Shown: piece after piece, positions 46,395-55,288 of the stretch
Numbering within the stretch: the stretch's first letter is position 1
Layout: the number at the start of each line of letters is the position of its first letter
Assembly (NCBI RefSeq): GCF_024385575.1
Contig: NZ_JANFMV010000001.1
Coordinates: 3,935,681-3,999,680 of the forward strand
Source of the DNA: Rhizobium sp. NRK18
GTDB lineage: Bacteria; Pseudomonadota; Alphaproteobacteria; Rhizobiales; Rhizobiaceae
Reading direction: 5' to 3'
Length of the DNA: 64,000 nucleotides
Position numbers and translations under genes: made by a program
Notes under the pieces: generated by a model
Told to the model about the DNA's origin: nothing
Databases searched by the model: none
The model's input: only the letters and a program-made list of their open reading frames with translations

Positions 46395-47462
46395 ATGAAC
46401 GAAGAAACCGCTGCCAAACCTTCCGTTACCGTCGCCGATGTCGCCGTCATGGCCGGCGTCTCGAAGGCGACCGCCGCGCGCGTGCTCGGAAAGTACGGGG
46501 TGGTCAGCGACGCAGTACGGCAAAAGGTGCTGCAGGCGGCGGCGAAGCTCGACTATCGGCCGAACGAGTTGGCACGTAGCATGACGACAGGACGCTCCGG
46601 CGCCATAGGCGTGGTCGTCGCCGATATCGAGAACCCGTTCTTCTCGTCGGCGGTGCGTGGCATTGCCGACGTCGCGCGCGCTGCAGGTTTCACGGTGATC
46701 CTGGCAAATTCCAGCGAGAAGATCGAAGCGGAGAAGGCAGCCGTCCGAACGCTTCTGGCCAAGCGCGTCGACGGCTTCATCGTGACGCCGTCGCGCCGCA
46801 GCGAGATAGACCATCTGAACGACATCGTCCGCACCGGCCGGCCGCTGGCGCTTCTCGATCGCGCCGTACCGGAACTCGATGTCGACACGGTGACGGTCGA
46901 CGATCGCGAAGCCGCCGGGAACGCCACGGAACTGCTGCTCAAAAATGGCCACAGGCGCGTCGTCTACATGACGGCCTGTGATACGCCGGAGCGGATCTAC
47001 GACGAGACGAGCGACATTTTCACGGCGTCCGTCCGCGACCGTATCACCGGTTTCATGAATGCCTGCAGAGGCTTCGGCATTTCGTCGCCCGAACGTCTCG
47101 TCCGCCTCGGCGCCAAAGGCCCTGAAGACGCAGGACGGCTTGCAAAGGAACTGCTGAGCGCCCCAGATCGGCCGACGGCAATTCTAGCGTCCGACAGCCT
47201 GATTGCGCTGGAGGTCTTCAAGGCGACCCGAGCCATGGGACTATCGATCCCCGATGATCTGTCGCTGATCACCTTCCACGACGCCGACTGGACGAGCGTG
47301 ACGACGCCGCCCGTCACTGTCATCAACCAGCCGGTATACGAACTGGGAAAGACCGTAGCCGAGCTGCTCGTCGAACGCTTGAAGGGTGAGACCGGCCCGG
47401 CAAAACGGGTGATCATCCCGACGCAGCTGATCGAGCGCAGCTCGATCGCCGCGCTACGCTGA
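46395..47462 (+). CDS. LacI-family regulator of the amino-acid-type ABC/oxidoreductase operon
   Basis: 355 residues from ATG 46395 (an in-frame ATG seven codons earlier is possible). VTVADVAVMAGVSKATAARV helix-turn-helix near residues 12-31, hinge NELARSMTTGRSGAIGVVVA, effector domain with FFSSAVRGIADVARAAGFTV, NGHRRVVYMTACDTPERIYD, AILASDSLIALEVFKATRAM, LITFHDADWTSVTTPPVTVI. Divergent from the ABC operon across twin palindromes. Its stop is 3 bases from the stop of the convergent GH105 gene. Confidence 0.89.
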   Translation: MNEETAAKPSVTVADVAVMAGVSKATAARVLGKYGVVSDAVRQKVLQAAAKLDYRPNELARSMTTGRSGAIGVVVADIENPFFSSAVRGIADVARAAGFTVILANSSEKIEAEKAAVRTLLAKRVDGFIVTPSRRSEIDHLNDIVRTGRPLALLDRAVPELDVDTVTVDDREAAGNATELLLKNGHRRVVYMTACDTPERIYDETSDIFTASVRDRITGFMNACRGFGISSPERLVRLGAKGPEDAGRLAKELLSAPDRPTAILASDSLIALEVFKATRAMGLSIPDDLSLITFHDADWTSVTTPPVTVINQPVYELGKTVAELLVERLKGETGPAKRVIIPTQLIERSSIAALR

Positions 47463-47465
47463 CGT

Positions 47466-48554
47466 TTAGACGCCGGCCATCTCCGTTTCCATCATCACCC
47501 GGACCAGAAGCAGCATGACCAAGGCCTGGCCGTAGGGTGCGGGAACATTGGGGATCTGTCGGTAGAAGTCGAGCGAATGGCCCATCGGCGTGCCGTCGGA
47601 AACCTCGAGCACGATGCCGTTGTCGTCGATGCGGGCGAGTACGGCGTCGAGCGCCTTGTCGGCCGCCGGCCGGAAGCTTTCATCGAGGAGACCGAGGTCG
47701 ATGCCGCGCAGGATGCCGTAGGCGATCGCCGCCGTGGCCGATGTTTCCGGGGGGGAATCCGGATCGCAGACCAGCGTGCAGAACATGCCGTTGTCGCGCT
47801 GGTTGGCGACCAGCGTCCTGACCTGGGAGGCGAGGATGAAGGTGAGATGGCGGCGCAGATGATCCGGTATTTTCGACACAAGGCTGAAGAGTTCCGGAAT
47901 GGCGACGGTGATCCACGAATTGCCGCGCGCCCAGAAGGCGTTGGCGAAATTGTGCCGGCCATTGAAGGTCCAGCCGTGATACCAGAGCCCGGTCACCGGA
48001 TCGGCCAGATAGCGCTCATGGACGATGAACTGGTAGAAGGCTTCCTCGATCCAGTCCTGCCGGCCAAAGCGCTCGCCGGCGCGGGCGAGAAACAGGCAGG
48101 TCATGAACAGCGTGTCGTCCCAGAGTTCGCCGTCATTCATGCGTTCCTTGACGACGTGCTGGAAGCCGCCGTCTTCGGTTCGGGCGAGACTGTTGACCAG
48201 CCAATCGGCCCAATCCTTGACCAGAGCCTCCCAGTCGGGACGGTCGACATGGTCGATCAGCACGGAAAGCGCCAGCATCGGCGAGGAGGAGTTGACCTGG
48301 CGCGGCGGCAGGCCGCGGCCGATCTGCCAGTCATACCAGCGGGCGATCGCCGCCATCAGCGACTTGTCCTTGACCGCTTCTGCATGCCGGATCAGGCCAT
48401 AGATGCCGACGCCGACTTCCCAGTCCCATTCATCGAACTGCAGTTCATACATGCCCTCGTCGATGGCGGCGGTTTCGTTCATGCCCTTCAGGCGGGCAAG
48501 GCCCGTCGCCACGCGGGAAAGGGTTTCGGATAGAGTGTCTCGGTCGATCGGCAT
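47466..48554 (-). CDS. Glycoside hydrolase family 105-like unsaturated uronyl hydrolase
   Basis: Removes the unsaturated uronic acid left at the non-reducing end by polysaccharide lyases, in the cytoplasm (no signal peptide). 362 residues from ATG 48554 (AGGA six bases ahead), the usual GH88/GH105 size, (alpha/alpha)6 barrel. GELWDDTLFMTCLFLARAG (142-160) holds the catalytic Asp region, PVTGLWYHGWTFNGRHNF (187-202) and FWARGNSWITVAIPEL (208-223) match YteR/YesR. 26 bases after the 836-residue gene, so both act on the same glycan. Rhamnogalacturonan fragments are the known substrate of the family; alginate or ulvan-type oligomers are alternatives. Confidence 0.85.
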   Translation of the reverse strand: MPIDRDTLSETLSRVATGLARLKGMNETAAIDEGMYELQFDEWDWEVGVGIYGLIRHAEAVKDKSLMAAIARWYDWQIGRGLPPRQVNSSSPMLALSVLIDHVDRPDWEALVKDWADWLVNSLARTEDGGFQHVVKERMNDGELWDDTLFMTCLFLARAGERFGRQDWIEEAFYQFIVHERYLADPVTGLWYHGWTFNGRHNFANAFWARGNSWITVAIPELFSLVSKIPDHLRRHLTFILASQVRTLVANQRDNGMFCTLVCDPDSPPETSATAAIAYGILRGIDLGLLDESFRPAADKALDAVLARIDDNGIVLEVSDGTPMGHSLDFYRQIPNVPAPYGQALVMLLLVRVMMETEMAGV

Positions 48555-48580
48555 CGGCAGTCCTGTCAGCAAGCACTTGG

Positions 48581-51091
48581 TCAAAACGAGAAGGCGTCGA
48601 TCTGCCGGACGGCGGGATCGAGGCTTCTGTTGGGAAAGATGTATGGCGTCGCGCCGCGCGAAAGGCCGGCGCTCCAGTCAAGCGTAAGTTTCTCCTGACC
48701 TTTTCGCTCAAGGACGAGGCTGTTTCCGGCTTGATTCAGGGAAAGCGTCACGCCGGCCAGATGATCGATGAAGGCGGCGTAGCCGGCCTCGCTGTCACCC
48801 TCGCCCATCAGCGCGACCCAGCCGCAGCGACGGCCGGCAGCGCGGAATTCGATGCCGGCGCCCGGACCCTGCGTGACCGCCTCGATCGGCGCAGTCGCCG
48901 CAATCGCGGCAAAGCCGCGGCCGCCCTTGAGCACGATCCAGTTGCCGTGACGCTCTACCCTGTCGAAGCCGTTGGCCTCGACATAGGCATGCGTGAAGGT
49001 CTGGCGGGCGTCGTCGCCGAGGTCGAAGAGGAGAAGAGCGGCATTCTCGTATTGCGCGGCGCGCGGCATCGAGCCGTTGCCGGCCCAGTAGGACGGACGT
49101 TGGCCGCCCCATGGATCGTCCTCGCCCGGATGGTTGATCCAGGCGCGCGCGAAGGGATTGGATGCAAAGCGCAAGTCGACGATGTGCTGCTGATGGCCTC
49201 GTCCGCCGGGCTTGCCGTCCATCATCGACGAAAGCTGCACGGCGGCGGACTTGTAGAGCGCCAGCCGCGCCGCCTCGTCATGGCCCTGCACGTAATGCGC
49301 CGTCAGCGCCTTGCCGGGATCGGGTTCAACGACGTTCAGGGCCGCCTCCGGCGGCTCGTAGGCTCCGGCGCAGAACATCGGCAAGGCGGCAACGCCGTCG
49401 TTCAGCCAGCCCTTGCCGAAGGCAACGGTGGCAAACGGGGCGAGCTCGGTCAGCGGACCGGCCCGCAGCTCCTTGTCATAGGCGCGTCCCATCGTGCCGG
49501 CGGGCACGCCTGCAAGCGTATGAAGGCCGATCATCACCATCAACCGGTCCAGCAGCGCTTCGGCGCGCGCCTTGATCGAGCCGCCGGCCATGTGCTGCAG
49601 CGCCAGAAGGCCGATGAAATCGATCGGGTAATAGGCGGCGGAGTTCCATTCGGCGAGGCCGTGGCGCTCGACGGAATCGAACCACTTGCCGAGGCGTTCC
49701 TCGCCGAGCCGTGCCTGCTCGGCCCCGCTTCTGCCCGAGCAGCGGAACGTCTCGTCCGGCAGAAGCCGGCCGGCAAGATATTGCGAGACGTGGAAGCAGA
49801 GCACGTGGTTCTCGCTCCAGAACCACATGACGTCGTTGCCCGGTTCATCGACCCAGTAGCGGTAGTCGAGGATGGCACGGCGGACCTTGTCCTGAAGATC
49901 TTGCGGCAGGACCTGACCGTGGTCCGCGTAGAGCCAGAGGAGCGGGACCATGACAAAGTCGGAGCAATCGCGCCGCTCGTCGATGCCGGCAATCGTATCG
50001 GCGAGAATGTTTCGGAAGACGTCATCCACCGGCTGGCCAAGCGACATCATCGCCAGCGCCCGGCCGATCCGCGCTTCGCCTTTCGCCGCCGCGTGACGAA
50101 GTGCCGCCTGCTTGCGCTCGGCAAGCGGGCGCTCCGACATGTCGAGGAAGGGTTCGGTGAAGGTCGCAAAGGCGATGTGGCGGGCCACCCGGCATTCACC
50201 GACGGAAAATGTCAGATCGAGCGGATGATAGCCGTCCGGCAGCGCTTCGGCGCCCGGCAGGTCCACATGCGTGGCGCCGGCGTTCAGAACGCCGCTCGAA
50301 TCGAGAAGCGGCGGCGTGTGCCGCATATGCACGCTCGGCAGAACCTTGGCATGAACCGTCACGTCGACGGCAGCCGGGCGACCGACCTTCAACCGCAGGC
50401 GACCGTCGGTCACATGCATCGGCTCCGGATGAACGTCGGTCGCGAGATCCTTCAGCAAGGCGATGGTGTCGCCAGAGACCGCGACAGGCAAGCGGACAAT
50501 CAGCCTGTCCGCCTCGAGCGAGGTCAGCTCGAAATACCAGAGCGCGTCACGCTCGGCGAGCTCCTCGGTCAGCACCAGGACCTCCGACCCGCCCGCCTTC
50601 AACGGCAGATGGATGACGGTTTCGGATTCGCGGTTGCGCTGAAATGGCTCGAACACGGCGCATTCGGCGCCATCCACCCAGATCCGCACGCCGCCGCAGG
50701 TCGCCAGCCGGAAAGCGTGATCCCCGGCTTTCTCGGGAACGATCGTCGTCTTCAGCCAGCGCGCCAGCCGTGTCGGCCTGTGCCAGAACCCTGAAAAATC
50801 GACCCGACGGTTGAACCCGGGGAGATAGAGGCTGTCGACGGGAAAATCGACGTTGGGTTCGACCTTGCGGGTCTTGATATCCTGCCACAGGGCAATCCGG
50901 CACGGCAGGTCGCCGACGTCGATGAAGCCGTTGATGAAGCGATAATTGACGCGATCCTCGGCAAGCGCCGGCTGGCCGGGATAATACCATGCGTCGATCG
51001 CCGACATGGCCCAGGCCGTGACAGTCTCGCCGCGGCTTACCTCGAAACCGGCGTCTTGCTTTGCGAATTTCGTCATCTGGGGCTCGGGCAT
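48581..51091 (-). CDS. Unrecognised 836-residue protein, probable polysaccharide-active (alpha/alpha)-toroid enzyme
   Basis: I cannot name the family. No signal peptide, so cytoplasmic. Residues 30-200 look like a beta-sandwich or PA14-like module (HAFRLATCGGVRIWVDGAEC near 126-144; ERDALWYFELTSLEADRLIV). Residues 320-620 are helix-rich with aromatic blocks: MWFWSENHVLCFHVSQYLAG (422-441) and LAEWNSAAYYPIDFIGLLAL (479-498), which resemble the W-S-E-N-H and W-N-S-xx-Y patterns of lyases and hydrolases built on an (alpha/alpha)6 toroid. The last 180 residues are beta-rich. It precedes the GH105 gene in one operon and is downstream of a LacI regulator. A role in breaking down a uronic-acid glycan is inferred from neighbour and fold only. 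Confidence 0.6.
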   Translation of the reverse strand: MPEPQMTKFAKQDAGFEVSRGETVTAWAMSAIDAWYYPGQPALAEDRVNYRFINGFIDVGDLPCRIALWQDIKTRKVEPNVDFPVDSLYLPGFNRRVDFSGFWHRPTRLARWLKTTIVPEKAGDHAFRLATCGGVRIWVDGAECAVFEPFQRNRESETVIHLPLKAGGSEVLVLTEELAERDALWYFELTSLEADRLIVRLPVAVSGDTIALLKDLATDVHPEPMHVTDGRLRLKVGRPAAVDVTVHAKVLPSVHMRHTPPLLDSSGVLNAGATHVDLPGAEALPDGYHPLDLTFSVGECRVARHIAFATFTEPFLDMSERPLAERKQAALRHAAAKGEARIGRALAMMSLGQPVDDVFRNILADTIAGIDERRDCSDFVMVPLLWLYADHGQVLPQDLQDKVRRAILDYRYWVDEPGNDVMWFWSENHVLCFHVSQYLAGRLLPDETFRCSGRSGAEQARLGEERLGKWFDSVERHGLAEWNSAAYYPIDFIGLLALQHMAGGSIKARAEALLDRLMVMIGLHTLAGVPAGTMGRAYDKELRAGPLTELAPFATVAFGKGWLNDGVAALPMFCAGAYEPPEAALNVVEPDPGKALTAHYVQGHDEAARLALYKSAAVQLSSMMDGKPGGRGHQQHIVDLRFASNPFARAWINHPGEDDPWGGQRPSYWAGNGSMPRAAQYENAALLLFDLGDDARQTFTHAYVEANGFDRVERHGNWIVLKGGRGFAAIAATAPIEAVTQGPGAGIEFRAAGRRCGWVALMGEGDSEAGYAAFIDHLAGVTLSLNQAGNSLVLERKGQEKLTLDWSAGLSRGATPYIFPNRSLDPAVRQIDAFSF

Positions 51092-51229
51092 GAAAAAGTC
51101 TCTATCGGCGATACTGGATCAGTTGAATGAAGACGCGCCGACCAAGCCGCACTCTCCCTTCGTGAAAATATTTCTATTCACACATGCGTCATGCCGAAGT
51201 CATGCACGCGGGGAAATGCACCATAAGGA

Positions 51230-51246
51230 CGCGAAAATACTTCGCG
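51230..51246. promoter_or_regulatory. Palindrome CGCGAA-N5-TTCGCG before the 836-residue gene
   Basis: Perfect 6+5+6 inverted repeat about 140 bases upstream of the ATG at 51091, in the 210-base gap after the LacI-family gene. A looser repeat, GTGAA-N11-TTCAC, lies near 51161-51182. Either could be the operator of the upstream LacI-type regulator. Confidence 0.35.
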
Positions 51247-51301
51247 ATGGACAATTGGTCATCGCAATCTGAATTGCAAACTAAAAATTATTTTCACTCG
51301 A

Positions 51302-52360
51302 TCAGGCGCGATGCAGGGCGCCCGCACTTTCCCGTTCGACAAGACGGCAGCCGAGTTCGATACGCGTGGCCGGCTTGACGCCGCCGGCGCTCGACAGGCG
51401 CTGTTCAAGGACCTGCATCGTGGCGGCCGCCAGTTCATCGAGTGGCACACGGATGGTGGTGAGCGAGGGCTGGGTCAGGTCTACGGGCGCAACGCCATCG
51501 AAGCCGACGACGGCAACGTCTGCCGGAATGCTGAAGCCGAGCGCCTGCAATTCGCCAAGCGCGCCGATCGCCAGATTGTCGGCGGCACAGAAGACTGCCG
51601 TGAACCCGTCGAGCCCGCCATGCTCGGCGACGAACGCCCGCAATGTCTGCCGGGCATGCGCCGGCTCATAGCCGTCGGTATAGAGAACGCGGCCCTGGTC
51701 GGGCGGCAATCCGTTCTCCGCGAATGCATCGCGAAAGCCATCCTCGCGGCGGAGAATGGTGCTGCGGCCCCGCCATGTCAGGTGCAGGATGCGGCGATGG
51801 CCACGCTCGATCAGCCATTCGGTGGCAAGCCTCGCACCGTAACGGTTGGCCGGGGCGACGGTATCGACCTTCATCGACGGATCCTCGCCGTTGAGGAGCG
51901 CCACGGCCATTTCGCTGGCCGTCAGCCCTTTCAAAAGCTTCGGACTGTCATCGTAGACGACGACGATGCCTTCCGCACCGGCCGCCCGAGCGCCCGCGAT
52001 GATTTCCGCGGCATCGAGTTGCGGCGAGCCGTTATGGGCGACGACCCGAATGCCGCGCGCCTCGCACTCGCGCGAAAGCGCCGTCAACAGGGTCCAGGAG
52101 ACGAGATTGATGTCGTTGTGGGGAAGATTGCCCGGCGGCACCGCAAGATAGAGCGTGCTCAGGGAGGCAATGGCGCCCTTCTGCTGGCGCTTCGCCAGGT
52201 AGCCGAGCGCTCGGGCGGCCTCCAGAACGCGGGCGCGCACCTCCTGCGAAATCGGCGCCGTGCCATTCAGGACATGCGAGACGGTGCTGACGGCAACCCC
52301 TGCCTCTCGCGATACGTCCTTGATGCCGACTTTGCGCGGCTGTCGTTTCTCGGATGGCAC
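51302..52360 (-). CDS. LacI-family regulator, probably of the glycan-degradation genes
   Basis: 352 residues from GTG 52360 (GAGGAAA eight bases ahead). VGIKDVSREAGVAVSTVSHV helix-turn-helix (residues 11-30), hinge ALGYLAKRQQKGAIASLSTL, effector domain with LLTALSRECEARGIRVVAHN, GHRRILHLTWRGRSTILRRE, AVFCAADNLAIGALGELQAL, VVGFDGVAPVDLTQPSLTTI. Same direction as the 836-residue and GH105 genes. The inducer is likely an oligosaccharide from the same glycan. Confidence 0.88.
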   Translation of the reverse strand: MPSEKRQPRKVGIKDVSREAGVAVSTVSHVLNGTAPISQEVRARVLEAARALGYLAKRQQKGAIASLSTLYLAVPPGNLPHNDINLVSWTLLTALSRECEARGIRVVAHNGSPQLDAAEIIAGARAAGAEGIVVVYDDSPKLLKGLTASEMAVALLNGEDPSMKVDTVAPANRYGARLATEWLIERGHRRILHLTWRGRSTILRREDGFRDAFAENGLPPDQGRVLYTDGYEPAHARQTLRAFVAEHGGLDGFTAVFCAADNLAIGALGELQALGFSIPADVAVVGFDGVAPVDLTQPSLTTIRVPLDELAAATMQVLEQRLSSAGGVKPATRIELGCRLVERESAGALHRA

Positions 52361-52452
52361 GTCCGCTGTTTCCTCGCGTCACTTCAGTTTCGGCTGCATA
52401 TCATAGAGAAAGCGGGAAGACACCAACAGGCCATATTTCATGAAGGCATCGA

Positions 52453-53814
52453 TCAAGCGAGGGGGAGCCTGACCTTGACCTCCACGCCACCGTCGCCGAC
52501 GGATCGTGGCGAGATCACCTCCAGCGTCGCCCCGACGCGGTCGGCGATGGCCTTGACGATGGCAAGCCCGAGACCGGTGCCGCCGATCCTGATATTGCCG
52601 CGCTCGAAGCGGCGCATCAGCCTGTCCATCGCTTCCGGCGGCAGGGGGGCGCCGTCATTGGCGAAGGTCAGCAAGCCGTTGGTATCCAGTGTCACTTCCA
52701 CCGGGCGATCCGCCGCACCATGCTTCAATGCGTTTTCCACGAGATTGCGCGACAGGATTCCGACCGCGTCCGGATCGAGCGGCGAGAGCACAGGGGTCTC
52801 CGGCAGGGTGAGGTCTATGCGCGTTTCTCCCATGCGCTGGAAGTCCTCGACGATCATCGCGACGACCGTCCGCAGGTCCGACGGTTCGTCCGCCCGCAGC
52901 CGCCCGCCTTCGGCGCGGGCGAGCTGCATCAGCTTTTCCGACATCCGCATCAGGCGCTTCAGCGTCGTCTCGATCTCGTTGACCCGCCTCGCCGTCAGTT
53001 CTTCCTTCGTCTCCGAGCGAATGCGTTGCGCCTGGGCGATCGCGCCGGCGACGGGCGTGCGAAGCTCGTGCGCGGCATTGGCGGCAAAGGCGCGCTCGGC
53101 GTTGAAGGCTGCCGACAGCCTGTCCATCAGCTGGTTGACACTGGCCGAGATCGGCAGGAGTTCCGTCGGCAGACCGTGGTCAGGCAAGGGCGAGAGGTCC
53201 TGCGCGCCGCGGCTCGCCAAACCTTGACGGAGGGCACGAACCGGCTTCAAGGAGTAGCGGACCGCAAACAGGATCGCGAGAAGGCTCAGGGGAATGACGA
53301 CCAGCAGCGGCAGCAGCAAGCCGATCAGCATGCGGTGGGACAGGTCGCGGCGATGGTCCAGCGGTTCCGCAACCGCGATCGTCAGCCTGCCATCCGAGGT
53401 CACGTCGTAATAGAGGCGATGGGTTCGGGTGCTGGCGAATCCGACCGCCGACATCGGCGGAAAGATCGAGGGGTCGGCGCCTTTCGAAGCGATCAGGACC
53501 TGGCCCGACCGGTCCTCGACGACGAAGGTGACGTCCTCGCCGTAGCGGGCTTCGCGGGCGCCCCGCAGATCGCCCTCGTCGTCGCCGTCATCATCGTCTC
53601 CGCTCACGTACTTCTTCGCATGCCCTTCGCGCAGGTCGTGGCGGGCGATCGGAAGGATGCGCTCGGCGGTGGCCTTCAGCCCGTCGTCATAGACCGTCTC
53701 CATCTCCTCGTTGAGACGATGGGCCGTGACCGCCGCGGCGGCGAGCCACAGCAAGGTGACGCAGATGCCGATGACGATCGCCAACCGGGCCTGAAGCGAC
53801 GAGACCAGCCTCAT
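52453..53814 (-). CDS. Sensor histidine kinase with Asp-rich periplasmic loop
   Basis: 453 residues from ATG 53814, overlapping the response-regulator stop (ATGA). Two membrane segments (about 11-31 and 162-185) flank a periplasmic sensor of about 130 residues, which contains the run SGDDDDGDDEGD (71-82) and His64, His132. HAMP linker, then the H-box AFAANAAHELRTPVAGAIAQ with His249, N-box LSRNLVENALKHGAA, G-box RIGGTGLGLAIVKAIADRVG. QseC/PmrB/PhoQ-like class. The Asp cluster suggests binding of a divalent or trivalent cation. Divergent from the flavin cluster, which it likely controls. Confidence 0.88.
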   Translation of the reverse strand: MRLVSSLQARLAIVIGICVTLLWLAAAAVTAHRLNEEMETVYDDGLKATAERILPIARHDLREGHAKKYVSGDDDDGDDEGDLRGAREARYGEDVTFVVEDRSGQVLIASKGADPSIFPPMSAVGFASTRTHRLYYDVTSDGRLTIAVAEPLDHRRDLSHRMLIGLLLPLLVVIPLSLLAILFAVRYSLKPVRALRQGLASRGAQDLSPLPDHGLPTELLPISASVNQLMDRLSAAFNAERAFAANAAHELRTPVAGAIAQAQRIRSETKEELTARRVNEIETTLKRLMRMSEKLMQLARAEGGRLRADEPSDLRTVVAMIVEDFQRMGETRIDLTLPETPVLSPLDPDAVGILSRNLVENALKHGAADRPVEVTLDTNGLLTFANDGAPLPPEAMDRLMRRFERGNIRIGGTGLGLAIVKAIADRVGATLEVISPRSVGDGGVEVKVRLPLA

Positions 53815-54470
53815 GGGCGGCCCAGCCGGTAGCCGAGACCGCGTTCGGTCTCGATGACGCTTGCGCCGAGCTTCTTGCGCAGGCGGCTGACATGCACCTC
53901 GATCGCATTGCTTTCCACCTCCGCGTCGAAGGAATAGAGCCGCTCCTCCAGCTGCGCTTTCGACAGCAGCTGACCGGGGCGCTGGACGAAGGCTTCGAAC
54001 AGGACCCATTCGCGCGCGGTCAGCACGACCGGCTTGCCGTCGACCCGCACGCTGCGACCGGCGAGATCGATGGTGATCGGTCCAAGGGCAATGATGGGAT
54101 TGGGATTGCCGGTGTAACGGCGCGCGACCGAGCCGATTCGGGCGGAGAGTTCGGCCAGATCGAACGGCTTGACCATGTAGTCGTCCGCGCCGGCATTCAG
54201 CCCGGCAATGCGGTCCGTGACCTGATCCAGCGCCGTCAGAATGATGACCGGCGTCACGTCGCCGCGCGCCCTCAGCGTCTTCAGGAACGGAATGCCCAGG
54301 CCGTCGGGCAGCATCAGGTCGAGAAGCACGAGATCGTAGGTCGCGGCGGCCAGCGCATCGCGGGCCTGATCAAGACGCGTCATCCAGTCGACGGAATGAC
54401 CGTCGGCCGCAATCTGGTCGCGGATGGCCGCACCCAGCGCCGCATCGTCTTCGATCAACAGAACCCTCAT
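53811..54470 (-). CDS. OmpR-family response regulator (QseB/PmrA type)
   Basis: 219 residues, ATG 54470. Receiver: LLIEDDAALGAAIRDQIAAD acidic pair, YDLVLLDLMLPDGLG with the phospho-Asp near 51, ILTA and DDYMVKPFDLAEL with the switch lysine near 102. Winged helix: LTAREWVLFEAFVQRPGQLL, NAIEVHVSRLRKKLG. Encoded ahead of its kinase. 137 bases from the divergent PepSY gene, so it can act on both promoters. Confidence 0.92.
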   Translation of the reverse strand: MRVLLIEDDAALGAAIRDQIAADGHSVDWMTRLDQARDALAAATYDLVLLDLMLPDGLGIPFLKTLRARGDVTPVIILTALDQVTDRIAGLNAGADDYMVKPFDLAELSARIGSVARRYTGNPNPIIALGPITIDLAGRSVRVDGKPVVLTAREWVLFEAFVQRPGQLLSKAQLEERLYSFDAEVESNAIEVHVSRLRKKLGASVIETERGLGYRLGRP

Positions 54471-54607
54471 CGCCCGCTTTCTCCTTTTGCCGTCCTTTCT
54501 AGTCCACTCGCCACCTTACGGGAAGCTGAAGCAATGCGTTGGCGACCGTCAGGTGCCTGTCAGGCTGACCGGCGATTGATCATCCCGACAACGAGAGGAC
54601 GTGATTG

Positions 54608-54886
54608 ATGAAAACCGGCATCCTGCCCGCCGTCGCCATGGCGATCATGGCAGCAACATCCGCACAGGCAAGGGACGATTGCGAGCAGCCGACCCGCGAC
54701 TGGAAGGGCCGCGACGCCGTTCGTGCGCTGGCGGAAGAACGCGGCTGGCTGCTGAGGCGCATCAAGATCGATGACGGCTGCTACGAGGTCTACGGCCAGG
54801 ATGAAGACGGCCGCCGCTTCGAAGCGAAGATCGATCCCGTCACGCTCGAGGTTATCGAAATCGAGGAAGGCCACGGTCATCGCTGA
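54608..54886 (+). CDS. Small periplasmic PepSY-domain protein
   Basis: 92 residues from ATG 54608 (GAGAGGA about ten bases upstream). Signal peptide of about 21 residues (..ATSAQA). The mature part is a single PepSY domain: DAVRALAEERGWLLRRIKID, DGCYEVYGQDEDGRRFEAKI, DPVTLEVIEIEEG. Cys25 and Cys58 could form a disulfide. First gene of the cluster controlled by the two-component system. Such lone PepSY proteins are common targets of metal- or envelope-responsive kinases; the function is not known. Confidence 0.8.
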   Translation: MKTGILPAVAMAIMAATSAQARDDCEQPTRDWKGRDAVRALAEERGWLLRRIKIDDGCYEVYGQDEDGRRFEAKIDPVTLEVIEIEEGHGHR

Positions 54887-54926
54887 CCGCGCCTTCCGGC
54901 ACCTGTTCAACACCGAGGACCAGATC

Positions 54927-55262
54927 ATGAAACACACCAAACTTGTTCTTGCCGGCCTCGCCGGCGCGGGAATCATCGCCCTCTTTGCCAGCCAGGCGCA
55001 ATCCTTCGACGGATGGAAGCATCTCGGCATGCGCACCGGCCTCTGGCAAGCGGAGGATCACGATGGGCGCCGTCATCACGACGGCGACGATGATCATTAC
55101 GCGGCAAACGACTGCCGCTACCAGGGCGACGAGGGCGACGAGGACGACGACGATGGCGACGGCGGTTGCGGCAATCCGGGCACGCCGATGATGCAGCCGG
55201 CAAACCCGCCGGCCAACGGCCTGTTCACGCCGGGCAGCAAGCCGCGCGTGCAGATCAACTGA
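54927..55262 (+). CDS. Small secreted Asp/His-rich protein, probable metal binder
   Basis: 111 residues from ATG 54927. Signal peptide or anchor to about residue 26 (..FASQAQS). The middle is HDGRRHHDGDDDHYAANDC (45-63) and DEGDEDDDDGDGGCGN (68-83): 17 Asp, 5 His and two Cys in about 40 residues. C-terminal tail is proline-rich. No named family recognised. The Asp cluster echoes the one in the sensor-kinase loop. Cation binding in the periplasm is inferred from composition. Confidence 0.7.
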   Translation: MKHTKLVLAGLAGAGIIALFASQAQSFDGWKHLGMRTGLWQAEDHDGRRHHDGDDDHYAANDCRYQGDEGDEDDDDGDGGCGNPGTPMMQPANPPANGLFTPGSKPRVQIN

Positions 55263-55288
55263 TCCGGCGACAGACGAAGGAGACTGGA

